Shown here one piece after another: positions 1 through 8,169 of a stretch of 64,000 nt of DNA. Within the stretch, counting starts at the first letter, position 1, and every line of letters starts with the position of its first letter. Made by a program: the position numbers and the translations under genes. The notes beneath the pieces were generated by a model, which was not told the DNA's origin, ran no database searches, and worked only from the letters and a program-made list of their open reading frames with translations. The DNA is taken from assembly GCF_001654925.1 (NCBI RefSeq), contig NZ_LXER01000006.1:558001-622000 (forward strand), read 5' to 3'. Source of the DNA: Buttiauxella brennerae ATCC 51605 (GTDB taxonomy: Bacteria; Pseudomonadota; Gammaproteobacteria; Enterobacterales; Enterobacteriaceae).

Positions 1-270
1 TTCCGCGTTCTGGAACAAGCTCAGATGTTCTTTAGCGTACGCTTCAAAATCAGTGCAACCGCCAATGTGTTTCTGATCGAGGAAAATCTGCGGTACGGTT
101 TCAACAGGTTTACCAACAGTTTTTTCCAGGTCGGCTTTGCTGATACCTTCAGCATGAATATCAACATAACGGAAGTTGAAGTCATCACGCTCAGCGGTCA
201 ATTTCTCAGCCAACTCTTTAGCACGAACACAATATGGGCAGCCTGGGCGACCAAAGATTACTGCAAACAT
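1..270 (-). CDS. grxA: Glutaredoxin 1 (3' end cut by window edge)
   Basis: Cytosolic dithiol glutaredoxin that uses glutathione to reduce ribonucleotide reductase and other protein disulfides. Ninety codons are visible with no stop before the window edge. E. coli GrxA has 85 residues, so little can be missing. The redox motif CPYC is at residues 11-14, and the glutathione-binding TVP and GG motifs follow at about residues 60 and 72. The start ATG is preceded by GGAG at a good distance. It diverges from ybjC, as in E. coli. Family knowledge makes it an OxyR target, but I could not firmly place an OxyR site. Confidence 0.95.
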   Translation of the reverse strand, partial: MFAVIFGRPGCPYCVRAKELAEKLTAERDDFNFRYVDIHAEGISKADLEKTVGKPVETVPQIFLDQKHIGGCTDFEAYAKEHLSLFQNAE

Positions 271-314
271 GGAATCTCCTTTATTTTTTGTGGCCGAACG
301 AACCGGCGAATGCA

Positions 315-320
315 ACTATA
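315..320 (-). promoter_or_regulatory. Candidate grxA -10 element
   Basis: On the minus strand this reads TATAGT, 45 bases upstream of the grxA ATG. No good -35 hexamer lies at the right distance, which would fit an activator-dependent promoter. The assignment is inference from position and match to TATAAT. Confidence 0.35.
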
Positions 321-382
321 ATGCCGCTAACTGTTGCGAATGGAAAGAAGGTCTTGCCTGTTAGTCTGATATTCCTCGCCTA

Positions 383-487
383 TATACCCGTCATACTCCA
401 GGCTGCTGGTGCCACGGTCAATAACTTGAGTAAGCTCCTGTAGATTCCCTTTGTTGCCGCCTGCCTGGTGAATTATTTAGGGCATAC
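383..487. repeat. Degenerate ERIC-like repeat
   Basis: The left end reads ATACCCGTCAT and the right end contains TAAGCTCCTG, TTGCCGCCTGCCTG and AATTATTTAGGGCAT. These match the order of blocks in the 127-bp ERIC (IRU) element, but the central palindrome has decayed and the copy is about 105 bp. It lies in the divergent grxA-ybjC gap, so it may separate or contribute to the two promoters. Confidence 0.6.
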
Positions 488-563
488 AACGTAGACAACA
501 AAGATGCCGCCCGAAATGCCTCGGGTATATACTGAGCCAATAATTGCCTCTGGAGACAAGCGG

Positions 564-863
564 ATGCGTTCACTTGGTTCGTTACCGAAACCTGTACTCA
601 TACTCGAAGTTATCGGTATCGCTTTTTTACTGCTGTCGTATCTTTCCCTGAACGGTTACGTGGTTTTACCCGCACCCTTTGGGAATGCCACGGCGGCTAT
701 CATCATGGTATTTTTAGGGATTGCGCTGATGATCCCAGCGGCGGCATTCATGGTCTGGGCGATGGCTCAGAACGTTGCACCGCTGCTGACCAAAGGGCAA
801 GCTCCACTCGATAAATCTCTTTCAGACAAGCCAAAGGATAAACGCGATGACGCCGACCATTGA
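564..863 (+). CDS. ybjC: YbjC small inner-membrane protein
   Basis: A 99-residue protein of unknown function (E. coli YbjC has 95). Two hydrophobic segments, about residues 9-27 and 42-66, predict two membrane helices, followed by a charged, lysine- and aspartate-rich tail. The ATG at 564 was chosen because GGAG lies just upstream and the protein then lines up with YbjC from its first residues. An in-frame upstream ATG at 504 would add 20 unmatched residues. It overlaps nfsA by 17 bases, so the two are translationally coupled in what is a SoxRS-controlled unit in E. coli. Confidence 0.88.
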   Translation: MRSLGSLPKPVLILEVIGIAFLLLSYLSLNGYVVLPAPFGNATAAIIMVFLGIALMIPAAAFMVWAMAQNVAPLLTKGQAPLDKSLSDKPKDKRDDADH

Positions 864-1569
864 TCTGCTGCGCTCACACCGTTCCGTTCGTCGCTATACC
901 GACGAGCCGATTACCGACGAACAACGCGCAGCGATTGTTGCCAGTGCCCAGGCGGCTTCCAGTTCCAGTTTTTTACAGTGCACGTCGATTATACGCATCA
1001 CGGATAAGTCGCTGCGTGAGCAACTTGTTCCACTGACTGGGGGCCAACAGCATGTGGCGCAGGCGGCAGAGTTTTGGGTATTTTGCGCCGATTTTAACCG
1101 CCATTTGCAAATTTGCCCCGAAGCGCAGCTCGGCCTTGCAGAGCAGTTGCTGCTTGGCGTTGTTGACACAGCAATGCTGGCACAAAACGCGTTTACCGCA
1201 GCGGAGTCGCTGGGTTTAGGTGGCGTTTACATCGGTGGTATTCGTAACGGCATTGAAGCCGTAACGGAATTATTGGCTCTGCCAAAACATGTGTTGCCGC
1301 TATTTGGCCTGTGCCTCGGCTGGCCTGATGAGGATCACGGTATCAAGCCGCGTATGCCTGCTGCCATGTTGATGCATGAAAACAGTTATCAGCCAGTCGA
1401 CCACAACGTGCTTGAACAGTATGACGAAGAGATGGCGCAGTATTATCTCTCGCGTGGCAGCAACACGCGCCGTGATACCTGGAGTGACCATATTCGTCGT
1501 ACCATCATTAAAGAAAACCGTCCTTTCATTCTCGATTATCTGCATAAGCAGGGTTGGGCTGTGAGATAA
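847..1569 (+). CDS. nfsA: Oxygen-insensitive NADPH nitroreductase A
   Basis: A 240-residue FMN flavoprotein, the same length as E. coli NfsA. It reduces nitroaromatics and quinones by two electrons using NADPH. The N-terminal RSHRSVRRYTDEPI motif contacts FMN phosphate. The GGVYIGGIRN loop lies near residue 125, and the C-terminal RGSNTRRDTW segment is the NADPH-binding arginine region. It overlaps ybjC. In E. coli the next gene is rimK; here the xap genes intervene. Confidence 0.96.
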   Translation: MTPTIDLLRSHRSVRRYTDEPITDEQRAAIVASAQAASSSSFLQCTSIIRITDKSLREQLVPLTGGQQHVAQAAEFWVFCADFNRHLQICPEAQLGLAEQLLLGVVDTAMLAQNAFTAAESLGLGGVYIGGIRNGIEAVTELLALPKHVLPLFGLCLGWPDEDHGIKPRMPAAMLMHENSYQPVDHNVLEQYDEEMAQYYLSRGSNTRRDTWSDHIRRTIIKENRPFILDYLHKQGWAVR

Positions 1570-1578
1570 AAGGCCTCG

Positions 1579-1597
1579 GGGGTGGCTCCTGCCACCG
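1579..1597 (+). terminator. Hairpin after nfsA
   Basis: GGTGGC and GCCACC form a 6-bp stem around a TCCT loop, ten bases after the nfsA stop. There is no clear T-run, so it may be a weak terminator or an RNA-stabilising hairpin. It marks the boundary between nfsA and the xap genes. Confidence 0.35.
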
Positions 1598-1653
1598 CCG
1601 ATCAATACATTTTTACTATCAATCAGCCGCCTAAACGGTATTGGTTGAGGGGA

Positions 1654-1713
1654 CTTATCAGTCGGTATAACAGTTTCAGAATTTTTACTCTGTTATTTCG
1701 ACCTTCTGATAAG
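1654..1713. promoter_or_regulatory. xapA upstream region with inverted repeat
   Basis: CTTATCAG at 1654-1661 and CTGATAAG at 1706-1713 form an 8-bp inverted repeat just before the xapA ribosome-binding site. The segment is AT-rich. The family regulator XapR would be expected to act in this gap, but I cannot tell whether these repeats are its operator or simply an RNA stem. Confidence 0.3.
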
Positions 1714-1722
1714 GAACTCCCG

Positions 1723-2556
1723 ATGCCGATGACAACACTTGATAACTCCCCGTATTACGCCGCAGATATTATTCGTTCTCGTATTAACGGGCTTGTGCCA
1801 CGCGTGGCTTTCATTCTGGGTTCTGGCCTTGGTGAGCTGGCTGAGAAAATCGAACAGCCGGTTGTGTTCCCGTACGATGAATTGCCTGGTTTCCCGGTGA
1901 GCACCGTGCATGGCCATGCGGGTGAGTTGGTTGTCGGCACGCTGGCGGGTGTGCCTGTCGCTTGCATGAAAGGGCGTGGTCACTTCTACGAAGGGCGCGG
2001 TATGTCGTTGATGACCAACGCGATTCGTACATTCAAATTACTCGGTTGTGAAATTCTGTTCTCCACTAATGCCGCCGGTTCATTACGTCCTGAAGTCGGG
2101 CCTGGCAGCCTGGTTGCGCTTAACGACCATATCAACACCATGCCTGGTACACCGATGGTGGGCCCTAACGATGATCGTTTTGGTGAGCGCTTCTTCTCAC
2201 TGGCGAATGCTTATGACGCAGATTACCGTGGCGTTTTGCAGAGCGTGGCAAAAGAGCAGGGCTTCCCGCTCACGGAAGGTGTGTTTGTTTCATACCCTGG
2301 CCCGAACTTTGAAACTGCTGCAGAAATTCGCATGATGCAAATCATCGGCGGCGATGTGGTCGGTATGTCTGTGGTGCCTGAGGTTATCAGTGCGCGCCAT
2401 TGCGGCCTGAAAGTTGTAGCGGTTTCGGCAATTACTAACCTGGCAGAGGGGTTGGGCAGTATTCAGCTTTCCCATGCGCAAACCCTGGCGGCCGCGGCGC
2501 TATCACGCCAGAACTTTATCAATCTTATCTGCGGTTTCCTGGGCAAACTCGCCTGA
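1723..2556 (+). CDS. xapA: Xanthosine/purine nucleoside phosphorylase II
   Basis: A 277-residue cytosolic phosphorylase, exactly the E. coli XapA length, that splits xanthosine, inosine and guanosine with phosphate to base and ribose-1-phosphate. The phosphate loop GSGLG is at residues 33-37, GRGHFYEG at 84-91, NAAGS at 116-120 and the base-pocket YPGPNFE at 191-197. The ATG at 1723 was chosen because AAGGA lies 7 bases upstream; a second ATG at 1729 is possible. It heads a xapA-xapB-xapR set in the same order as in E. coli, but at a different chromosomal position. It shares most residues with E. coli XapA, so it is not the DeoD type. Confidence 0.95.
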   Translation: MPMTTLDNSPYYAADIIRSRINGLVPRVAFILGSGLGELAEKIEQPVVFPYDELPGFPVSTVHGHAGELVVGTLAGVPVACMKGRGHFYEGRGMSLMTNAIRTFKLLGCEILFSTNAAGSLRPEVGPGSLVALNDHINTMPGTPMVGPNDDRFGERFFSLANAYDADYRGVLQSVAKEQGFPLTEGVFVSYPGPNFETAAEIRMMQIIGGDVVGMSVVPEVISARHCGLKVVAVSAITNLAEGLGSIQLSHAQTLAAAALSRQNFINLICGFLGKLA

Positions 2557-2584
2557 GGCATTTCCAACACATCGGGTAAAACAC

Positions 2585-3856
2585 ATGGCGACTCACTACC
2601 TGGCGATTAAACCTCGCTTGAAAATCATGTTGTTTTTGCAGTATTTCATTTGGGGCGCCTGGCTGGTCACGCTAGGCTCATACATGATTAATACCCTCGG
2701 GTTCCGGGGGGCAGACGTAGGTATGGTTTACAGTACCAAGGGCATTGCAGCGTTATTAATGCCGGGGATTGTCGGCATTATTGCTGACAAATGGCTGCCT
2801 GCGAATCGAGTCTATGCCCTGTGTCACCTGGTGTGTGCGCTTATGCTTACCTGGGCGGCCAGCATTAACCAACCTGGGTTGATGTTCTGGATCATGCTTG
2901 GGAACGCAATGGCGTTTATGCCAACGATTGCGCTGTCGAATACCATCTCTTACGCCAGTCTCGAAAAAGTGGGTCTGGATACCGTCAGCCATTTCCCGCC
3001 GATCCGCGTTTTTGGCACCATCGGTTTTATTGCGGCGATGTGGACCGTGAGTCTGATGCGTTTTGAGCTCAGTAATCTTCAGTTGTATATTGCCGCCGGA
3101 TCGTCGCTTGTACTGGCTCTTTATTCACTGACTTTGCCAACGATTCCGGTGGCAAAAGGTGGCGTATCCCGCACATGGGTGAGCCGCCTGGGGCTGGATG
3201 CTTTCGTATTATTCAAAAACCCACGTATGGCCGTTTTCTTCCTGTTCGCCATGCTGCTCGGTGCGGTACTACAGATAACGAACACCTTCGGCAACCCGTT
3301 CCTGCATGATTTCGCGCGCAACCCTGAGTTTGCCGATAGCTTCGTGGTGCAATATCCGTCGATTCTGCTGTCTGTTTCTCAGATGTCGGAAGTGGCGTTT
3401 ATCCTGACCATTCCATTCTTCCTGCGCCGCTTTGGTATCAAGCAGGTGATGTTGATGAGTATGGTGGCCTGGGTGCTTCGTTTTGCTCTCTTTGCCTGGG
3501 GTGATCCGTCAGCGTTTGGTTTCGTGTTACTGCTGCTCTCGATGGTGGTGTACGGCTGCGCATTCGATTTCTTCAATATTTCCGGTTCCGTGTTTGTGGA
3601 ACAAGAGGTGGATTCGCGTATTCGTGCCAGTGCGCAGGGGCTGTTTATGACGATGGTCAACGGCATTGGTGCGTATGTTGGCGCAATACTCAGCGGTTAT
3701 GTAGTGGACTATTTTAGCGTCGATGGCGTTAAAGACTGGACCACCATCTGGCTGGTGTTTGCCGGATACGCACTGGTGCTGGCAGTTATTTTCCACTTCA
3801 GTTTCCAGTATCGTCACAATCCAGCGCTCAAGGCTGCGGCACCGATCGCACCTTAA
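2585..3856 (+). CDS. xapB: Xanthosine permease (nucleoside:H+ symporter)
   Basis: A 423-residue inner-membrane transporter of the NupG/XapB family within the major facilitator superfamily, with about twelve hydrophobic segments. It imports xanthosine using the proton gradient and feeds XapA. The signature FLQYFIWGAWLVTLGSYM near residue 18 and the late QGLFMTMVNG segment match E. coli XapB closely. The ATG at 2585 gives a protein a few residues longer than E. coli XapB (418), with the extra residues at the N terminus. It begins 28 bases after xapA stops, so it is probably co-transcribed. Confidence 0.94.
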   Translation: MATHYLAIKPRLKIMLFLQYFIWGAWLVTLGSYMINTLGFRGADVGMVYSTKGIAALLMPGIVGIIADKWLPANRVYALCHLVCALMLTWAASINQPGLMFWIMLGNAMAFMPTIALSNTISYASLEKVGLDTVSHFPPIRVFGTIGFIAAMWTVSLMRFELSNLQLYIAAGSSLVLALYSLTLPTIPVAKGGVSRTWVSRLGLDAFVLFKNPRMAVFFLFAMLLGAVLQITNTFGNPFLHDFARNPEFADSFVVQYPSILLSVSQMSEVAFILTIPFFLRRFGIKQVMLMSMVAWVLRFALFAWGDPSAFGFVLLLLSMVVYGCAFDFFNISGSVFVEQEVDSRIRASAQGLFMTMVNGIGAYVGAILSGYVVDYFSVDGVKDWTTIWLVFAGYALVLAVIFHFSFQYRHNPALKAAAPIAP

Positions 3857-3922
3857 AGCCGTCAGGATTACAGCGAGCGGCAGGAGTGGTAAGTTATGGG
3901 GCTGCCAAAACAAAGGGGCCCC

Positions 3923-4840
3923 ATGACTATTTCACAGCGAACTTACCGTACCGACTTAAAGCTTCTGCGTTATTTCCAGGCGGTGGCGGAAGAGCTACAT
4001 TTTGGCAAAGCTGCTGTGCGGTTGAATATGTCCCAACCGCCGCTGAGTTTTCACATCAAAGAGTTAGAATCCCAGCTCGGCACCGTTTTGTTTATTCGCC
4101 ACTCACGCAGTGTTGCGTTGACGCATGCCGGCGAAATCCTGCTCGAAGAAACCCGGCGTCTGCTCGATAGCGCGAATATAGCCCTGGCGCGGGTTGAGCA
4201 AATCGGCCGGGGTGAAGGTGGGCGTATTCACCTTGGGATTGTCGGCACGGCTATCTGGGGCGGGTTACGCCTCGGGCTGCAAACGTTTATCGCCGACTTC
4301 CCGGCGATTGATATCTTGTTTCGTGAAAAGTCACCGGGCGATCAGATTTCATTAATTGAGCGTCACGAAATTGACGCCGGTATCTGGCGTATGGAAACCA
4401 ATCCGCCAGCGGGTATGCGCAGCGAAAAACTCCACGACGCCACCTTCCTGGTCGCTTTGCCAGAAAAGCACCCTCTGACAAAACAATCTGCCATTGATAT
4501 TGAGCAACTGCGCCACGAAGCCTTTGTCACCATGACGGCGGTGCATTCGGACTGGACCTTCTTGCAAGGTGTTTGCCGTGAAGCCGGGTTCTCGCCACGG
4601 GTTGTCAGAGAAGCCGTTGAACCGCAGACGGTTCTGGCACTGGTGAGTATTGGTATGGGGCTGACGATTATGGCGGACAGCTACGCGCAAATGAACTGGC
4701 CGGGCGTCACGTTCCGCCCACTCACAAAAGCGATCCCAGCGGATCTCTATGTGGTCTACGATCCGCATCATCTGGCGTCGACAACGCGCCATCTAATTGA
4801 CGTGCTAAAACAGTCTCCAGATACATTGCCCGTTCGTTGA
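3923..4840 (+). CDS. xapR: LysR-type activator of xapAB
   Basis: A 305-residue LysR-family regulator. The N-terminal winged helix-turn-helix covers about residues 10-70 ([11 protein letters not shown], then [19 protein letters not shown]), and the rest is the effector-binding domain. It shares long blocks with E. coli XapR, which activates xapAB in response to xanthosine. Two starts are plausible: 3923, with AAGGGG upstream, chosen here as closer to the E. coli length of 294; and 3896, with AGGAG nine bases upstream, which adds nine residues. It lies downstream of and in the same direction as xapAB. Confidence 0.9.
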   Translation: MTISQRTYRTDLKLLRYFQAVAEELHFGKAAVRLNMSQPPLSFHIKELESQLGTVLFIRHSRSVALTHAGEILLEETRRLLDSANIALARVEQIGRGEGGRIHLGIVGTAIWGGLRLGLQTFIADFPAIDILFREKSPGDQISLIERHEIDAGIWRMETNPPAGMRSEKLHDATFLVALPEKHPLTKQSAIDIEQLRHEAFVTMTAVHSDWTFLQGVCREAGFSPRVVREAVEPQTVLALVSIGMGLTIMADSYAQMNWPGVTFRPLTKAIPADLYVVYDPHHLASTTRHLIDVLKQSPDTLPVR

Positions 4841-4853
4841 ATCAGAATGGCAG

Positions 4854-4862
4854 TGCTATGAT
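4854..4862 (+). promoter_or_regulatory. Candidate extended -10 promoter for rimK
   Basis: TGcTATGAT is an extended -10 element lying 42 bases before the rimK GTG and just after the xapR stop. In E. coli rimK is served from the upstream ybjC-nfsA unit. A local promoter would keep rimK expressed despite the intervening xap genes. No -35 match is evident. This is inference from motif match. Confidence 0.4.
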
Positions 4863-4904
4863 ATCCGCGCTGTGATTATTAGACTGGAAACGCTGAGGTG
4901 TACG

Positions 4905-5807
4905 GTGAAAATCGCCATTTTATCCCGGGATGGAACGCTTTATTCTTGTAAACGTCTACGCGAGGCGGCGTCACGCCGTGGTCACGTCGTCGAAATCATC
5001 GATCCCCTTTCTTGCTATATGAATATCAACCCGGCGGCACCTTCTGTGCACTATAAAGGACGCCAACTGCCTCATTATGATGCGGTTATTCCACGCATTG
5101 GTTCTGCGATCACTTTCTATGGCACCGCCGTTTTACGCCAGTTTGAAATGCTGGGAAGCTATCCGCTAAATGAATCTGTCGCGATCACTCGCGCGCGTGA
5201 CAAGCTACGTTCGCTGCAATTATTGGCGCGGCAGGGGATTGATTTGCCGGTGACAGGTTTTGCCCATTCACCCGATGACACCAGTGATTTAATCGACATG
5301 GTGGGTGGTGCGCCGCTGGTGGTGAAACTGGTGGAAGGCACTCAGGGAATTGGCGTGGTGTTAGCCGAAACGCGCCAGGCGGCGGAAAGCGTGATAGATG
5401 CATTCCGTGGCCTGAATGCTCATATTCTGGTGCAGGAATATATAAAAGAGGCGAAAGGGCGGGATATTCGCTGCCTGGTGGTGGGCAATAAAGTGGTGGC
5501 GGCGATAGAACGGCAGGCCAAGCCGGGTGATTTTCGCTCCAATTTGCACCGTGGTGGGGTCGCTAATCAGGTCGATATTACCGAACGTGAGCGCGAAATC
5601 GCCTTACACGCCGCCGCGACGTTAGGGCTTGATGTTGCGGGTGTTGATATTTTACGTGCTGAACGTGGCCCGCTGGTGATGGAAGTTAACGCCTCCCCAG
5701 GTCTTGAAGGCATTGAAAAGACGAGTGGTGTGGATATCGCCACGTTGATGATTGAATGGATTGAGCATCAGGCTCAGCCGGGATTTTGCCTGAAAATAGG
5801 CGGTTAA
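4905..5807 (+). CDS. rimK: Ribosomal protein S6 glutamate ligase
   Basis: A 300-residue ATP-grasp ligase (E. coli length 300) that adds glutamate residues to the C terminus of ribosomal protein S6 and can make poly-alpha-glutamate. The start is a GTG at 4905, preceded by GAGGT; the first residues then align with Rim[19 protein letters not shown]. The ATP-grasp core includes [19 protein letters not shown] near residue 138 and the metal-binding [15 protein letters not shown] near 260. It normally follows nfsA directly but here follows xapR. Confidence 0.96.
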   Translation: MKIAILSRDGTLYSCKRLREAASRRGHVVEIIDPLSCYMNINPAAPSVHYKGRQLPHYDAVIPRIGSAITFYGTAVLRQFEMLGSYPLNESVAITRARDKLRSLQLLARQGIDLPVTGFAHSPDDTSDLIDMVGGAPLVVKLVEGTQGIGVVLAETRQAAESVIDAFRGLNAHILVQEYIKEAKGRDIRCLVVGNKVVAAIERQAKPGDFRSNLHRGGVANQVDITEREREIALHAAATLGLDVAGVDILRAERGPLVMEVNASPGLEGIEKTSGVDIATLMIEWIEHQAQPGFCLKIGG

Positions 5808-5914
5808 ATTCAAGCGAATGCGTCATTGGGCGCATAAAATTAGTATGCGTCGCCATTTTTGCGTAATCTATGGCGCGACTTAATCACTCCCTTTAAGAAG
5901 AGGCTACGGCAAAT

Positions 5915-6394
5915 ATGGATTCACTCGTTGTCCCGACTCTGGACATCTTACGCCGCTGGCTTGACGAAATCGGTGTGACCATTTTCGAGTGCGATACTTG
6001 CCAGGCGCTCCATCTGCCGCATATGCAGAATTTCGATGGTGTCTATGATGCCAAAATCGATCTGGTCGACGATATCGTTTTGTTCTCAGCGCTGGCGGAA
6101 GTAAAACCTTCTGCTTTGCTACCACTGGCATCCGATCTGTCATCAATTAACGCAAGCTCGCTAACCGTGAAAGCGTTTTTAGATATTCAGGATGATAACC
6201 TGCCAAAATTAGTGGTTTGCCAGTCATTGCAGGCGTCGGTGGGAATTACCCGCGAGCAGTTTGCGGCTTTTGTAAAACAGAGCGAAGAGCAAATCTCGAT
6301 GGTGATTCTGGAAGCCTGCGCAAACCAGCTGCTCTATATCTCTGAAGAAGAAGAGCAAGACGGCACCGTTATTCAAACTCACTTTCTTCACTAA
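5915..6394 (+). CDS. ybjN: YbjN, stress-linked regulator-like protein
   Basis: A 159-residue soluble protein (E. coli YbjN has 158). Published work ties YbjN to motility, biofilm and stress phenotypes, but its molecular activity is not settled. The fold is related to type III secretion chaperones and similar small alpha/beta proteins. The C terminus has an acidic run (SEEEEQDG). The ATG follows AAGAGG. It lies about 107 bases after rimK, with no obvious terminator between. Confidence 0.92.
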   Translation: MDSLVVPTLDILRRWLDEIGVTIFECDTCQALHLPHMQNFDGVYDAKIDLVDDIVLFSALAEVKPSALLPLASDLSSINASSLTVKAFLDIQDDNLPKLVVCQSLQASVGITREQFAAFVKQSEEQISMVILEACANQLLYISEEEEQDGTVIQTHFLH

Positions 6395-6410
6395 TTGTTT
6401 CATTCTTAAC

Positions 6411-6450
6411 CGCAGCGGCTACTATACCCGCTGCGTTCCACGTTTTTTTA
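6411..6450 (+). terminator. Hairpin and T-run after ybjN
   Basis: CGCAGCGG and CCGCTGCG pair around a short loop (6411-6435), and a seven-T run follows at 6442-6450. The spacing between stem and T-run is longer than ideal, so it is a moderate intrinsic terminator for rimK-ybjN. Confidence 0.55.
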
Positions 6451-6774
6451 TTCTGCCTTCTTAGCCTCCGACCAGAATTATTCTCGCCACTCCTGCCCGT
6501 TTTGCGCCATACCATAGATGTTTTATGGTTAAAAAATTGATAAAAGTCACTTTTCTGCTTGGGCTATAGTCTCGAAGTCTGGCTACAGTTATTCTTGCGA
6601 GACGCGTCAAGCGTGCAACATTCGCAGGAAGTCGTCTGAGCTTTTTTACTGCAGTTTGCATAGAGATGCATGATTCTTGCATGTGCCAGAAGCGAGAAGA
6701 AAATGCGTAAAAGTATGATTGAGTAAATTATGCTCGCGAAAGCGGGAATTAGACTTTTTCAGAAGGAATTAAAT
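6451..6774 (+). promoter_or_regulatory. potF upstream region
   Basis: About 320 bases without a convincing gene. It holds AT-rich tracts and a TATAGT at about 6565-6570, and ends in AAGGA eight bases before the potF ATG. I found no well-spaced sigma-70 pair and no recognised operator. The minus-strand open frame here has no support. Confidence 0.4.
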
Positions 6775-7899
6775 ATGTTTAACCAACGTAAAAAATTGCT
6801 ATCGGGTATGGTGGCAGGTGTGCTGATGACAGCGCTGATGGCCGTTTCTGCCACCACGTTTGCTGCTGAACAAAAGACGCTGCACGTTTATAACTGGTCT
6901 GATTATATTGCGCCGGATACGCTGGCAAACTTCACTAAAGAAACCGGTATTAAAGTGGTGTATGACGTCTTCGACTCTAATGAAGTGCTGGAAGGGAAGT
7001 TGATGGCGGGAAGTACGGGCTACGATCTGGTTGTGCCGTCTTCACAATTCCTCGAGCGCCAGGCTCAGGCCGGTATTTTCCAGCCTCTCGATAAGAGCAA
7101 ACTGCCGAACTACAAAAACCTTGATCCGGAAATGCTGAAACTGGTCGCGCATAACGACCATGACAACAAATACGGCATTCCTTACATGATGGTCACCACC
7201 GGTATCGGCTACAACGTCGAGAAAGTGAAAGCGGCATTGGGCAAAGACGCCCCGGTTAATAGCTGGGATCTTATCCTGAAACCAGAAAACCTTGAGAAGC
7301 TGAAAAGCTGCGGCGTTTCCTTCCTTGATGCGCCTAGCGAAGTTTACGCATCGGTTCTGCATTACCTTGGCAAAGATCCAAACAGTACCGATCCGAAAGA
7401 TTACACCGGTGCGGCGAACGATCTGCTGCTGAAACTGCGCCCTTCTATTCGTTATTTCCACTCATCCCAATATATCAATGACCTGGCTAACGGCGACATC
7501 TGCGTTGCGATTGGCTGGTCCGGCGATATTCTCCAGGCAGCCAACCGCGCCAAAGAAGCAAAAAATGGCGTGAATATTGCTTATACCATTCCTAAAGAAG
7601 GGGCGATGGTGTACTTCGATATGTTCGCAATGACGGCTGATGCGAAAAACAAAGACGAAGCGTACCAGTTCCTGAACTATCTGATGCGCCCGGATGTGGT
7701 GGCGAATATCAGTAACCACGTTTATTACGCGAACGCGAATAAAGAGTCGCTGCCATTGCTGAACGCTGAGATTCGTGACAACCCGGGGATTTACCCACCG
7801 GCTGATGTGCGCGCCAAGTTGTTTACTCAGGGCGTGCAATCACCAAAAGTTGATCGTGTTATTACCCGTGCGTGGACTAAGGTTAAGACAGGCAAATAA
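6775..7899 (+). CDS. potF: Putrescine-binding periplasmic protein
   Basis: A 374-residue substrate-binding protein of the PotFGHI ABC importer. It begins with a Sec signal peptide: a lysine pair, a hydrophobic core, and TTFA-A just before the mature start near residue 27. The mature part opens with the family motif LHVYNWSDYIAPD. ATG 6775 was chosen because AAGGA precedes it; the in-frame upstream ATG at 6730 would place charged residues ahead of the signal. The four pot genes are collinear, but an unusually long spacer separates potF from potG. Confidence 0.96.
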   Translation: MFNQRKKLLSGMVAGVLMTALMAVSATTFAAEQKTLHVYNWSDYIAPDTLANFTKETGIKVVYDVFDSNEVLEGKLMAGSTGYDLVVPSSQFLERQAQAGIFQPLDKSKLPNYKNLDPEMLKLVAHNDHDNKYGIPYMMVTTGIGYNVEKVKAALGKDAPVNSWDLILKPENLEKLKSCGVSFLDAPSEVYASVLHYLGKDPNSTDPKDYTGAANDLLLKLRPSIRYFHSSQYINDLANGDICVAIGWSGDILQAANRAKEAKNGVNIAYTIPKEGAMVYFDMFAMTADAKNKDEAYQFLNYLMRPDVVANISNHVYYANANKESLPLLNAEIRDNPGIYPPADVRAKLFTQGVQSPKVDRVITRAWTKVKTGK

Positions 7900-8024
7900 T
7901 ACCCGTCATACTTCAAGCCGCAGATGCGTTGACTGCACCCGTACGCCCCAGTCACATAGTTATCTATGTTCCTGGGGACTTACGGCCTGGTCGCTTTTCT
8001 GTAACTCGAATTATTTTGGGTATA
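7898..8024. repeat. ERIC element (complete, 127 bp)
   Basis: The termini AATACCCGTCAT and ATTATTTTGGGTATA and the central palindrome, with GCCCCAGTCAC on one side and CTGGGGACTTA on the other, match the enterobacterial repetitive intergenic consensus in order and length. It starts inside the potF stop codon and will be transcribed with the operon, where its long imperfect stem could affect mRNA stability between potF and potG. Confidence 0.88.
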
Positions 8025-8049
8025 AGTGTTATCTAATTAGATATGCAAC

Positions 8050-8081
8050 GGGGCAGTGCACCCCAATGGTGCATGCGCCCC
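8050..8081 (+). other. Stem-loop in potF-potG spacer
   Basis: GGGGC pairs with GCCCC and, nested inside, TGCACC pairs with GGTGCA around a CCAAT loop. There is no T-run, so it is not an intrinsic terminator. It lies in the transcribed spacer just after the ERIC element. Confidence 0.55.
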
Positions 8082-8088
8082 AACACGG

Positions 8089-8108
8089 ACAGAGGCACAA
8101 ACCTCTGT
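8089..8108 (+). other. Second stem-loop in potF-potG spacer
   Basis: ACAGAGG and CCTCTGT form a perfect 7-bp stem around CACAAA, about 60 bases before the potG start codon. It may shape translation or processing of the polycistronic mRNA; this is inference. Confidence 0.5.
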
Positions 8109-8169
8109 CACGTCATTGGTACGGCAACCGGGTCGTACATCTTTTTGTTTATGCCGGAGAGCAACATAA

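Noticed and set aside
1-270. grxA as a truncated pseudogene
   Set aside because: It is open to the window edge and all key residues are present; the missing stop is due to the window boundary. The same applies to ycaO at the right end.
6461-6682. A 73-codon minus-strand frame between ybjN and potF
   Set aside because: No ribosome-binding site or family match, and it covers the region where the potF promoter must be.
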